Positions 45,502 through 52,463 of a DNA stretch of 52,463 bases are shown here, one piece after another. Under the pieces are notes generated by a model. It worked only from the letters and a program-made list of their open reading frames with translations. It ran no database searches and was not told where the DNA came from. The stretch comes from Pseudonocardiales bacterium. Its GTDB lineage: Bacteria > Actinomycetota > Actinomycetes > Mycobacteriales > Pseudonocardiaceae. The first letter of the stretch is position 1, and the number at the start of each line of letters is the position of its first letter. The DNA lies in NCBI GenBank assembly GCA_019247305.1, contig JAFAPC010000055.1:1-52463 (forward strand), given 5' to 3'. Made by a program: the position numbers and the translations under genes.

Positions 45502-45557
45502 GCCATCCTCAACTTCCTGCTCGGCCTCGCACGCTAACCGACCATCGTCGCTTGCCG
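45502..45557. repeat. Right 56-bp direct repeat flanking the CRISPR-Cas locus
   Basis: Identical to 36455-36510 over all 56 bases, in the same orientation. No hydrolase gene precedes this copy: sequence before it (the end of the Cas3 leader) is unrelated beyond a few bases. It marks the right junction of the possible island, 18 bases from the 3' end of the LysM gene. Confidence 0.9.
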
Positions 45558-45575
45558 GCAATCGCCTGGACCTAG

Positions 45576-46076
45576 CTACCGTTCATGGGGAACCTGTAAC
45601 TGCTGGCCGGGTGCGATGGCGGAGCCTATGAGGCCGTTCAGGTGTCGAATCCGCTCCACCACCGCACGCTGGTCAGACTCAGGCGCCACCCGGCGCGCCA
45701 CGTCCCACACGGTCTCACCGGCGCCCACTCGAATCACGGTCGTCTCTGCTGGGATCCCCGGACTTGTGGTCTGCCCGAGCCAGCCCAGGCCACCGACTAT
45801 GGCCAGCGTCACCACAACGGCCGCGACCACTCTCGCCACCCGACCGGAGCGCAACGGGAGTGAACGCGCTGCCGCCACCCCGCCCATCACCGGGGCCTGC
45901 ACCCGCCCTTGCGCCGGACCCGCCAGACACCGCCTCCGCACCGGAGGGACGAGAGGCGGCACCGGCGCTGGAGGTGCCGGAAGCGGCCAGGGCGAGGCCG
46001 CTCGCCGGACATCCCTTGAGACAACCTGCTCACCGCGTGCTGTGGGGCAACCGCCCACCTGTGCTGGTGCCGTCAT
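45576..46076 (-). CDS. LysM-domain membrane protein, SOS-associated
   Basis: The product has 166 residues from ATG 46076 with GAGGAG five bases before it. A Pro-rich N-terminus is followed by one membrane helix (VVAAVVVTLAIVGGLGWL, about 83-100) and a LysM motif (TTVIRVGAGETVWDVARRVA onward, ending QQLQVPHER). Divergence from lexA and an ideal SOS box 24 bases upstream match the actinobacterial cell-division inhibitor group (Rv2719c/YneA-like). It probably delays division during DNA damage. Confidence 0.88.
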   Translation of the reverse strand: MTAPAQVGGCPTARGEQVVSRDVRRAASPWPLPAPPAPVPPLVPPVRRRCLAGPAQGRVQAPVMGGVAAARSLPLRSGRVARVVAAVVVTLAIVGGLGWLGQTTSPGIPAETTVIRVGAGETVWDVARRVAPESDQRAVVERIRHLNGLIGSAIAPGQQLQVPHER

Positions 46077-46099
46077 CGAGACTCCTCACGGGGATATCA

Positions 46100-46115
46100 T
46101 CGAACAGGGGTTCGA
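46100..46115. promoter_or_regulatory. SOS (LexA) box, perfect consensus
   Basis: TCGAACAGGGGTTCGA matches the actinobacterial SOS-box consensus TCGAAC-N4-GTTCGA exactly. It lies 24 bases upstream of the LysM gene start on the minus strand. Confidence 0.9.
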
Positions 46116-46179
46116 TCGAACTGCTGTGCGGTGTCTACCATGGCGTCCCGACAAAATCGGTAACTCTGCGGCGTGTTGC

Positions 46180-46195
46180 TCGAACAGACGTTTGA
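46180..46195. promoter_or_regulatory. SOS (LexA) box, one mismatch
   Basis: TCGAACAGACGTTTGA differs from the SOS-box consensus at one position. It lies about 116 bases upstream of the likely lexA start and should mediate lexA autoregulation. Confidence 0.85.
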
Positions 46196-46310
46196 TCTTT
46201 GGTGCGACGGCGGTTAGCGTCAGCATCGCGGCGGAGGCGCGGGGGTCCGACGGTGCCAACAGCGGGGCCGTGTCGGCCCGACAGTGGTCACACCAGCTCA
46301 AGGAGGAGTG

Positions 46311-47078
46311 TTGGGACAACAGTGGAACGACGAACCGGAGGAGATAGCCGGTTCTGGAACGCAGGCCCAGCGCAGCGCACCGGGCCGCAGCGACACCACC
46401 GAGGTACACGCGTTCCCTGATCTAGACGACAGCACGGGCAACGACAGCCTCACACCGCGCCAGCGACGGGTTCTTGAGGTGATCCGGGAGTGGGTGGAGC
46501 GGTTCGGCTACCCGCCCAGCGTGCGGGAGATCGGCGAGGCGGTCGGGCTTACCTCGACCTCCTCGGTGGCCCACCAGCTGCGCGCCCTGGAACGCAAGGG
46601 ATACCTCCGCCGCGACCCCAACCGGCCGCGCGCAGTAGGAATCCGGCCCGCCGACAGCGCGCCGCAGACCCCGGAAGCCCCGAGCGAGGAGCCCGCCAGG
46701 CCCAGCCCCGTTTTCGTCCCCGTGGTCGGCCGAATCGCCGCAGGCGGTCCGGTGCTCGCCGAGCAGGCCGTCGAGGACGTCTTCCCGCTGCCGAAAGAAA
46801 TCGTCGGTACGGGGTCACTGTTCCTGCTACGGGTCGCGGGCGACTCCATGGTCGAAGCGGCGATCACCGATGGGGACTGGGTGGTCGTCCGCCAGCAGCC
46901 CAGCGCGGAAAATGGGGACATCGTCGCCGCCATGATCGACGGTGAGGCGACCGTGAAAACGTTCAAGCGCCGTGACGGGCGCGTCTGGCTGCTCCCCCAC
47001 AACCCTGCCTACGAGCCGATCCCCGGGGACCACGCGACCGTGCTCGGCCGGGTGGTGGCGCTGCTGCGCCGGCTGTGA
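46311..47078 (+). CDS. lexA: LexA repressor
   Basis: The product is 255 residues from TTG 46311, chosen for the site AAGGAGG upstream; GTG 46308 and GTG 46284 are alternatives. The wHTH is [20 protein letters not shown] and [40 protein letters not shown]. The cleavage site Ala-Gly is in [12 protein letters not shown], the Ser in [16 protein letters not shown], and the Lys in [11 protein letters not shown]. It represses SOS genes including itself and the divergent LysM gene. Confidence 0.95.
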   Translation: MGQQWNDEPEEIAGSGTQAQRSAPGRSDTTEVHAFPDLDDSTGNDSLTPRQRRVLEVIREWVERFGYPPSVREIGEAVGLTSTSSVAHQLRALERKGYLRRDPNRPRAVGIRPADSAPQTPEAPSEEPARPSPVFVPVVGRIAAGGPVLAEQAVEDVFPLPKEIVGTGSLFLLRVAGDSMVEAAITDGDWVVVRQQPSAENGDIVAAMIDGEATVKTFKRRDGRVWLLPHNPAYEPIPGDHATVLGRVVALLRRL

Positions 47079-47088
47079 GCCGACGGTG

Positions 47089-48519
47089 TCAGGGCTTGAT
47101 CAGGTATGCGGCGAGCGCGTCGGCGAGGTCCGGACACACCCGGGCGCGCAGCCGGGTGCCGTCTTCGGTGTGGTCGGTAGCCAGCATCTCGCCCTCGGCG
47201 TGCACCCGGGCGACCAAGGCACCTTCGGTCCACGGCAGCAAGGCGTCGACCTCCGCAACCTGCGGTTGCGGCAACTCCTCAGCGATCCGCTGGACCAAAC
47301 CAGTCATGCCGGCACCGGTGTGCGCGGAGACAAACGACGCGTTCGGCAGCAGGTGGCGCAGCCGCGACAGCACGAGCTGATTGGCGCAGTCGATCTTGTT
47401 CACCACCACCAACTCGGGCGGCATCGGCGTCGTGCGTCCCTCGGTGATCTCGGCAAGAACCTCGCGCACCGCCTCCAGCTGCCGCTCGGGCATGGAATCG
47501 GCGCCGTCCACCACATGCAGCAGCAAGTCCGCGTCGGCCGTCTCCTCCAACGTGGAACGGAACGCCGCGACCAACTGATGCGGCAGGTGGCGGACGAAAC
47601 CGACGGTGTCGGTCAGCGTGTATTCCTGTCCTTGTGGCGTGGTGGCCCGGCGAGTGGTGGGATCCAAGGTGGCAAACAGGGCGTCCTGCACCAGCACCCC
47701 GGCCCCGGTGATCGCATTGAGCAGGCTGGACTTGCCCGCGTTGGTGTAGTCGACGATGGCCACGTTGGGCACCTCGTTGGCGCGCCGACGGCCCCGCTTG
47801 GTGTCCCGAACCGTGCGCATCGCGGCGATTTCGCGGCGCAGCTTGGCGAGCCGACGGTGGATGCGCCGCCGGTCGGTCTCCAGCTTGGTCTCCCCAGGGC
47901 CGCGAGTACCTACTCCCCCGCTGGCGCCACCGCCGGCACCGCCGGCCTGCCGGGACAGCGACTCACCCCAGCCCCGCAGTCGCGGCAGGAGGTAACTCAA
48001 CTGGGCCAGCTCGACCTGTGCCTTGCCCTCCCGGGAGCGGGCATGCTGGGCGAAGATATCCAGGATCAGCGCGGTCCGGTCGATGACCTTGACCTTCAGC
48101 TTGGCCTCCAGCTGCCGCAGCTGACCGGGGGTGAGCTCACCATCGCAGATCACCGTGTCCGCTGCGGTACTGAGGACGATCTCGCGCAGCTCGCCGACCT
48201 TGCCGGAGCCGATGTAGGTGGCCGGGTCGGGGCGCTCGCGGCGCTGGATGAGACCATCGAGCACCTGCGACCCGGCGGTCTCGGCGAGCCGGGCCAGCTC
48301 GGTTAACGACGCGTCGGCCACAGCCGCGGAGCCCTCAGCCCACACTCCGACGAGCACCACGCGCTCCAGGCGCAGCTGCCGGTACTCGACCTCGGTGACA
48401 TCAGCGAGTTCGGTGGACAGCCCCGGCACGCGGCGCAGCGCGGAGCGCTCTTCGAGATCCAGCTCACCTCGAGAGGTCGCACCGGGACCACGGGAGGGAA
48501 AAGTCGGTGAGGTTGTCAT
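47089..48519 (-). CDS. hflX: GTPase HflX (P-loop glycine replaced by Asp)
   Basis: The product has 476 residues from ATG 48519 with GAGAGG before it. The N-terminal HflX domain (VVLVGVWAEGSAAVADASLT, RPDPATYIGSGKVGELREIV) and the Gly-rich switch GTRGPGETKLETDRRRIHRR are normal. G3 (DTVGFVRHLPHQL) and G4 (VVNKID) are intact. In G1 the usual GYTNAGKSS reads DYTNAGKSS: Asp257 (codon 47749-47751) replaces the first Gly of the P-loop. This may weaken or change nucleotide binding. HflX splits stalled ribosomes. It converges on lexA 10 bases apart. Confidence 0.92.
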   Translation of the reverse strand: MTTSPTFPSRGPGATSRGELDLEERSALRRVPGLSTELADVTEVEYRQLRLERVVLVGVWAEGSAAVADASLTELARLAETAGSQVLDGLIQRRERPDPATYIGSGKVGELREIVLSTAADTVICDGELTPGQLRQLEAKLKVKVIDRTALILDIFAQHARSREGKAQVELAQLSYLLPRLRGWGESLSRQAGGAGGGASGGVGTRGPGETKLETDRRRIHRRLAKLRREIAAMRTVRDTKRGRRRANEVPNVAIVDYTNAGKSSLLNAITGAGVLVQDALFATLDPTTRRATTPQGQEYTLTDTVGFVRHLPHQLVAAFRSTLEETADADLLLHVVDGADSMPERQLEAVREVLAEITEGRTTPMPPELVVVNKIDCANQLVLSRLRHLLPNASFVSAHTGAGMTGLVQRIAEELPQPQVAEVDALLPWTEGALVARVHAEGEMLATDHTEDGTRLRARVCPDLADALAAYLIKP

Positions 48520-48820
48520 ACGCCTCTCAATCTGCCTACCACTCGGTTGATCATGGCTATAAGCAGCCAGTATATCCGCCCAGCGGGCACCTGTGTCGGC
48601 GCTGAGTCCGGCGCGGGTCCCGTAGCTGCCAGTCGTGGCGACCATCGCGATGACGCAGCGTCGTCGCCATCAGTGGGCCGGTGTCATAGCTCCTCGCGGC
48701 GGGCGGAGGTCTTGTCGCGCACCCCGAGGTGCTGATAGCAATCGTTGAAGATGTCAATAATCGTCATGGAATGTTCTCGAGGTGCAGTGCCAATAGGCGC
48801 AGAGAACTAATAAGTACCGA
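48520..48820. other. Intergenic stretch between hflX and NUDIX gene
   Basis: No supported gene. It holds the promoter of hflX in its left part. Nothing else was recognised. Confidence 0.4.
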
Positions 48821-49255
48821 CTAGTCGAACAGACGTCCGAGCAGAGCTCCCTGCCCCGACTGAAGGACATGTGCGGCCTCCAAGGGGAGCCAGAAGCACT
48901 CGAAACGCGTGAGATCGGATTCGCCGTCATGGTCCTCCTGGCTGGCCCACCGTTCGGGGGTCGGCTCAGTGAGCTCGAGGTGGAACACGTGACGACGCTG
49001 AACTTCGAATCGGTACGGGCTGATATCATATTCGGTTTCACCGAGCTTACGGACGATCTTGAAGCCTCTCAGCCCCGTTTCCTCGCGGACTTCACGAAGC
49101 GCGGCGTCCTCAGGTCTCTCGCCGGGCCGCACGCTCCCAGCGGGCACTTGGATGCCTACCTCTTCGTAGCTGTAGTCGGTATGCCGAAACACCAGCAGTC
49201 GGCCGTCGCGGACGACGTAACACAGCACCTTGTCTTTGAATACTCTCTCGGGCAT
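48821..49255 (-). CDS. NUDIX hydrolase
   Basis: The product has 144 residues from ATG 49255. The Nudix box is complete: G40-x5-E-x7-REVREETGL (40-62), following VGIQVPAG. It cleaves nucleoside-diphosphate-linked substrates. Substrate unknown; the C-terminal FECFWLPLEAAHVLQSGQG is ordinary for small Nudix proteins. Confidence 0.9.
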   Translation of the reverse strand: MPERVFKDKVLCYVVRDGRLLVFRHTDYSYEEVGIQVPAGSVRPGERPEDAALREVREETGLRGFKIVRKLGETEYDISPYRFEVQRRHVFHLELTEPTPERWASQEDHDGESDLTRFECFWLPLEAAHVLQSGQGALLGRLFD

Positions 49256-49349
49256 GACGTCCTATTCGGTCAACGGGACGGGGGAACCTTATCCAAAAGT
49301 CGTCGGTCCGTGGGCTGGTTCGTGCCCGCGGGCTACGTGAAGCGGTTCT

Positions 49350-49413
49350 TGATCACCGAAACTGTGGCGTGGCCGTGCGGGAGTGCACGGCCACGCCACA
49401 GTTTCGGTGATCA
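49350..49413. repeat. 64-bp palindromic element with 29-bp perfect arms
   Basis: The left arm 49350-49378 (starting TGATCACCGAAACTGTGGCG) and right arm 49385-49413 are perfect inverted copies with a 6-nt loop. It lies upstream of the NUDIX gene. The rest of the 548-bp gap 49256-49803 holds no supported gene. The element is probably an interspersed palindromic repeat or miniature transposon, or a bidirectional terminator. Confidence 0.85.
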
Positions 49414-49791
49414 TAAGGTGGATCCTGGCCGCTGGACGGTGGGGTGCCACCAGAAAGCCGTGCCGCCGACGTCGACCAGCCCAGTCTTCTGGATAATGTT
49501 CGGGGCTTTGCTTCACCCCTTGAGCGTCGGGTGCATGCTCAGCCTCGCCCGCAACAGCAACCAGCGAGGCCGCTGGGACGGCAATCGTTCAGTGTTCCCC
49601 GACGGCTGCGCAACCTGTCCGAAGGCTCGGTCGCGGCCCCCGTAACGGCCTGGCAAGAGGGGCAGAAAATCTTCATCCAGGGTGATCCGCCAGCCGGTAG
49701 GGTCAGGTACCTGCCCTGACAGCCAATCGGGCAGCCGCCGCCGGGCAGCGGCAATGCCCTGTGTTTGGCTACCGCCACCTGGCTGACCGAG

Positions 49792-49803
49792 AGGTGATCA
49801 CCT
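49792..49803. promoter_or_regulatory. 12-bp palindrome next to an XRE start codon
   Basis: AGGTGATCACCT is a perfect palindrome immediately before GTG 49804 and contains the likely ribosome-binding site. An operator bound by the XRE protein itself would block its own translation or transcription here. Confidence 0.45.
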
Positions 49804-50190
49804 GTGGACCTCATTGACCCTGCGTTCTTCGACGACGATGACGTGTGTGCGGCGCTGGTCGCTCGGGACGTGGGGAGGGTGTATCGGTTGTTGCAGCGGG
49901 TTGGGGTGAGTCAGCGGCGGATTGCGGCGTTGACGGGGCAGTCGCAGTCGGAGGTCAACGAGATCCTCCGCCAGGACCGTCAGGTACTCAATGTACTGGT
50001 CCTGGAGCGCATCGCTGACGGGCTGCGGATACCTCGGGAGCGGTTGGGCGTCGGTTACGGTGAATGGGCGCTGGACGCTTCGCCGGCCGAGGACGAGGAG
50101 GTGGGTGAGGTCGTGAAACGCCGTGCCCTCATGACGACCGCCATGGTGTGGTCCCTAGACCAGCAGGGCACACCCTACCCCGACCAGTGA
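49804..50190 (+). CDS. XRE-family regulator, C-terminally truncated
   Basis: The product has 128 residues from GTG 49804. The HTH is clear (VYRLLQRVGVSQRRIAALTG, QSQSEVNEILRQDRQVLNVL) and is followed by VVKRRALMTTAMVW, where related regulators continue into a long helical-repeat domain. Here a stop follows after GTPYPDQ, so the sensory part is missing. It may be a pseudogene or a short DNA-binding form. It stands alone beside inverted repeats. Confidence 0.75.
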   Translation: MDLIDPAFFDDDDVCAALVARDVGRVYRLLQRVGVSQRRIAALTGQSQSEVNEILRQDRQVLNVLVLERIADGLRIPRERLGVGYGEWALDASPAEDEEVGEVVKRRALMTTAMVWSLDQQGTPYPDQ

Positions 50191-50341
50191 AATAGGCCGC
50201 CGTCGAGGTGCCCGTGGTTCGGGTCCTTTTCCGTCGGCCCTTTCCCGAACCGGACAGGCGAGTTTCCCCGCATCCGGCTCTCCAGTGTTCATTTCCGGGT
50301 GGTGATTGTGACCCGTCCAGCGTGGATGTCCTGGTGGCATT

Positions 50342-50529
50342 GGGGGTCGAGGAACAACGGAACGAAAAATGGCGGTAGTACTGAATGTGGATGCATCGGT
50401 GCTGGTCAGTGCTGCGTGTCGGGAATGTGCTCGCCGGTGATGAGGTGAGAACATCATCTTGAGCGCACCCCTGTGACCAGCGGGAATACCGCTTACCGCC
50501 ACTTTTCGTTCCGTTGTTCCTCGACCCCC
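50342..50529. repeat. 188-bp element with 36-bp terminal inverted repeats
   Basis: The 36-bp arms 50342-50377 (starting GGGGGTCGAGGAACAACGGA) and 50494-50529 are inverted copies with one mismatch, around 116 bases of non-coding centre. Size and structure fit a MITE. No transposase lies inside, and a target-site duplication could not be seen with confidence. The rest of 50191-50546 holds no supported gene. Confidence 0.8.
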
Positions 50530-50546
50530 GCAGCAAGGACAGATGT

Positions 50547-50855
50547 CTAGTCCTCTATACCAATCCAGTTGACATACCATCGGTAGTTATCAGTGACCTG
50601 GTTTACGTCGAGCTTTACTTTCTCTCTGTCTAAAATGAATACCTTAAAATTATTAGAACTTGGTTCATAGACCGACGCTGCCCCTCCGGTTGATATCCAC
50701 ATGTTACCACCAGGGCCACTTAGTGATATTACATATCGTGGGGTTGTTGTAAAATTCCCAGAGCTGGTGTCCACCGTAAGGGTGACACCGTCGCCATGTT
50801 GTTGCCAGCCCACCCCAGGCTCCGTGCTTCCAGACGCAATGCGCGCAGTAGCCAC
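50547..50855 (-). CDS. Unknown 102-residue protein, AT-richer than neighbours
   Basis: The GTG at 50855 has GGGAGA five bases upstream. The sequence GWQQHGDGVTLTVDTSSGNF, TTTPRYVISLSGPGGNMW and NFKVFILDREKVK is beta-strand rich. I recall a scattered family of small or tandem domains of the pattern GW..Y..G...DVDTS..F..TP.Y in bacteria and some eukaryotes, but cannot name it. It has no signal peptide. Codon use is visibly more AT-rich than nearby genes, suggesting transfer. Function unknown. Confidence 0.6.
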   Translation of the reverse strand: MATARIASGSTEPGVGWQQHGDGVTLTVDTSSGNFTTTPRYVISLSGPGGNMWISTGGAASVYEPSSNNFKVFILDREKVKLDVNQVTDNYRWYVNWIGIED

Positions 50856-51181
50856 AGCACTCTCCCTTTCTCTTGTGATCGTTCTTTCGGGATGATGTTA
50901 TCACCCGTGGAGATGTCCGTAGAAGCTAACATACCCAAATGGGTGGCCAAAAATCCTTGCAGCATCAAAATGTTGACAGTGCAACAAAGCGGTTTTGGAA
51001 ACGACATGGGGTGTCGTTAAGGAAGCTGCTAGGAGCCGCAATCTGTGGTATATCGCCTGGTCAGCACAGCACCCCGAGGAATACCACCGCGAGATGACCG
51101 TCCGGTTTGCCGCCTGGAACGAGGTCACCGGCACGGCCACGGCCGCCTGACCCACCGCACCGGGAACCGACCCGGCCCGGA

Positions 51182-51342
51182 GCTCCCGAACGTGTCCCCA
51201 GCCCCAAACTGGGCTGTTGTTCCTGGTCAGCGCTTCGCGGAAAGACAACCCAAAGCCTGATCGTGTCATCGAACGGCGCCAAAGCACAACGTCCTGACCT
51301 ACGGGAACGCTCTACCTTACGGCTGGGGACACGCTCGGGAGC
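51182..51342. repeat. 161-bp element with 22-bp inverted repeats
   Basis: GCTCCCGAACGTGTCCCCAG at 51182 and its inverted partner ending at 51342 match over 22 bases with one mismatch; weaker similarity extends about nine bases outward. The centre is non-coding. This is the third MITE-like structure within 2 kb and probably of mobile origin. Confidence 0.65.
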
Positions 51343-51700
51343 ACTGGGCCGACACAGGCCCCGCGGACCGACCCGCCCGATCCAGCCATGCCCGTACCGC
51401 CAGACAACTTCAGTAGGTTGACGGTGCCCCGAAGTTCACCAAGTTGACAATGCCGTGGGCCGTTTGGGGGACCGCTCTTGCCCGCTGAGCTGATCACCTG
51501 CTATTTTAATGCCATCATCGAATAAGTCGTCCAGTGCGGCGTAAACGACATGTGGACGAACATGATGGGGCAGCGAACGAAGGAAGTCGGGGGGACTCGT
51601 TTTATGGCTAAAGACGTATGAGTCGAAACACATGAGTTCTGTGTTCATGAGGTTTTTGCCTTCGTCCGGTAGTTAGTCCTGCCGTTTTTACTGATCAACA

Positions 51701-51746
51701 CTTGACGTGTCTGCATGCATATCCTTGACGTGTCTGCATGCATATC
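51701..51746. repeat. Perfect 23-bp tandem duplication
   Basis: CTTGACGTGTCTGCATGCAT followed by ATC occurs at 51701-51723 and again at 51724-51746. It contains the palindrome ATGCAT in each unit. It may be replication slippage or a paired protein-binding site. Confidence 0.85.
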
Positions 51747-52117
51747 GGTGGACACATGTTTGTTTTGTCGTTCCTACGGATAGTGATTGATTGGTGATGT
51801 GTGCTGTGACAGAGTCGGTACAGACGGACACGGTACAGCCGGAGTCGAGTGCAAATGGTCGGATCACCGCCCGTGATGCCGTTGAGGTGGTGGATCTGAT
51901 GCGTGAGTGAGGCCGTTGAGATGACACCTGATGTCAGCCTGGCGCAAGGTCGATCCTCTCCCTGCGTAAGGACCTCCATGTGCAGGGGGCAGTCGGACTG
52001 CACAAATACTCATCGAATCCGTGCACCGGACCGGATGGTTGGTTCGGCAATCCCTCATCGACATCCACAGGATCGCCCCGTACGAGGTCACTATCGTCAG
52101 TGAACAAAGGAGGCTTC

Positions 52118-52463
52118 GTGTCGTCGTACCCCGTTCAAATGTCTGATATTCACCGGAGTGGGCCGGGCTCGTGCCTCCCGAATCAGCTTCAGGAAGATTT
52201 AGGGAGCCGGCTGATCATTCCGGATCAGTTAAGGTACGAGTGTGATGTCCTCGATCCGTTAGCGGAGCGCGTCCATGCATACGAGGATGGGCGGGCGGGC
52301 CAAGGATCGGCACGCCACGGATTTGGCCCGACGGGGCTGGGCACGTCCGCCGCGCGGTTGGCCGCGCGGTTGGCCAGGCCAGCGGACACCAAGCCTGGTG
52401 CGCCCGCCCGATTGGACGTGCTATGGACCCGCAAGCGCGCGGCCGGTTCCGCCCTGGCAGCTC
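52118..52463 (+). CDS. 5' part of an unknown gene running off the window
   Basis: GTG 52118 has AAAGGAGG four bases upstream, a strong site, and the frame is open to the right edge, giving 115 codons. The product starts MSSYPVQMSDIHRSGPGSC and contains RLIIPDQLRYECDVLDPLAE followed by RVHAYEDGRAGQGS and then an Arg/Ala/Pro-rich stretch. I do not recognise a domain. No signal peptide is seen. Confidence 0.65.
   Translation, partial: MSSYPVQMSDIHRSGPGSCLPNQLQEDLGSRLIIPDQLRYECDVLDPLAERVHAYEDGRAGQGSARHGFGPTGLGTSAARLAARLARPADTKPGAPARLDVLWTRKRAAGSALAA

Larger units (their letters stand above)
50856..52117. other. 1.26-kb gene-poor region with repeats
   Basis: No complete gene is supported. A frame near 51035-51150 ends IAWSAQHPEEYHREMTVRFA AWNEVTG and stops, and may be the C-terminus of a lost gene. 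A short frame at about 51805-51909 (TESVQTDTVQPESSANGR, ITARDAVEVVDLMRE) stops early and could be a truncated gene. A 22-bp inverted repeat and a 23-bp tandem duplication are listed separately. Confidence 0.5.

Noticed and set aside
48825..48840. SOS-like box TCGAACAGACGTCCGA
   Set aside because: It lies at the 3' end of the NUDIX gene, far from any start, and has a mismatch in the right half; probably chance.
51799..51909. Short frame TESVQTDTVQPESSANGR onward as a gene
   Set aside because: Protein-like for about 34 codons but with a weak start site and an early stop; possibly a truncated gene, not enough to call.

Overview
The window is chromosomal DNA from a high-GC actinobacterium. IdeR/DtxR-type and mycobacterial-type SOS operators, a resuscitation-promoting-factor-like protein, a DUF4185 arabinan-type hydrolase, NrdR with a B12-dependent NrdJ, and several XRE regulators with long helical-repeat tails all point to the Pseudonocardiales/mycobacterial side of the phylum. 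Genus cannot be fixed from this stretch.

1-8 kb is a worn accessory zone: a transposase tail, an SDR remnant, an enoyl-CoA hydratase, a cysteine dioxygenase-rhodanese pair, a decayed group II truncated globin, a four-EF-hand protein, an internally deleted IS6-type transposase, a DUF6933 protein, and an Mrr-like endonuclease followed by an unknown ORF. 8.3-18.3 kb is more conserved: tRNA-Ala(GGC), a MauE-DsbA thiol-redox pair, a VIT-family transporter, an Rpf-like protein, and a four-gene iron operon (lipoprotein, FTR1 permease, HyuA-like ATPase-fold protein, small membrane protein) behind a near-consensus iron box. An XRE regulator and a class I glutamine amidotransferase follow.

18.4-26.1 kb reads as a surface-glycan or secondary-metabolism segment: P450, a small HEAGH protein, a GT2-GT4 fusion, a second GT4, a secreted DUF4185 protein and an SDR. 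26.5-31.2 kb holds an XRE regulator divergent from a small Cys-pair protein, an aldo/keto reductase translationally coupled to an EEP-family hydrolase, and an unknown 116-residue protein. 31.5-35.0 kb is nrdR-nrdJ, followed by an isoprenylcysteine-methyltransferase-like protein and an alpha/beta hydrolase.

36.5-45.5 kb is a complete type I-C CRISPR-Cas locus. On the minus strand its order is cas3, a small transposase-type HTH ORF, cas5, cas8c, cas7, cas4, cas1, cas2, then an array of ten repeats whose distal repeats are decayed. The whole locus lies between two identical 56-bp direct repeats; the left copy is the 3' end of the hydrolase gene. This looks like an inserted or recombination-delivered island placed between the hydrolase and the SOS pair lysM/lexA. 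An HTH ORF read through into cas5 (TGATG) is the least expected part of the locus.

45.6-49.3 kb returns to core genes: an SOS-controlled LysM protein, lexA, hflX (with an altered P-loop) and a NUDIX hydrolase. 49.3-52.5 kb is gene-poor, with several long inverted repeats resembling non-autonomous mobile elements, a truncated XRE regulator, an AT-richer small ORF, and the 5' end of an unknown gene running off the right edge.
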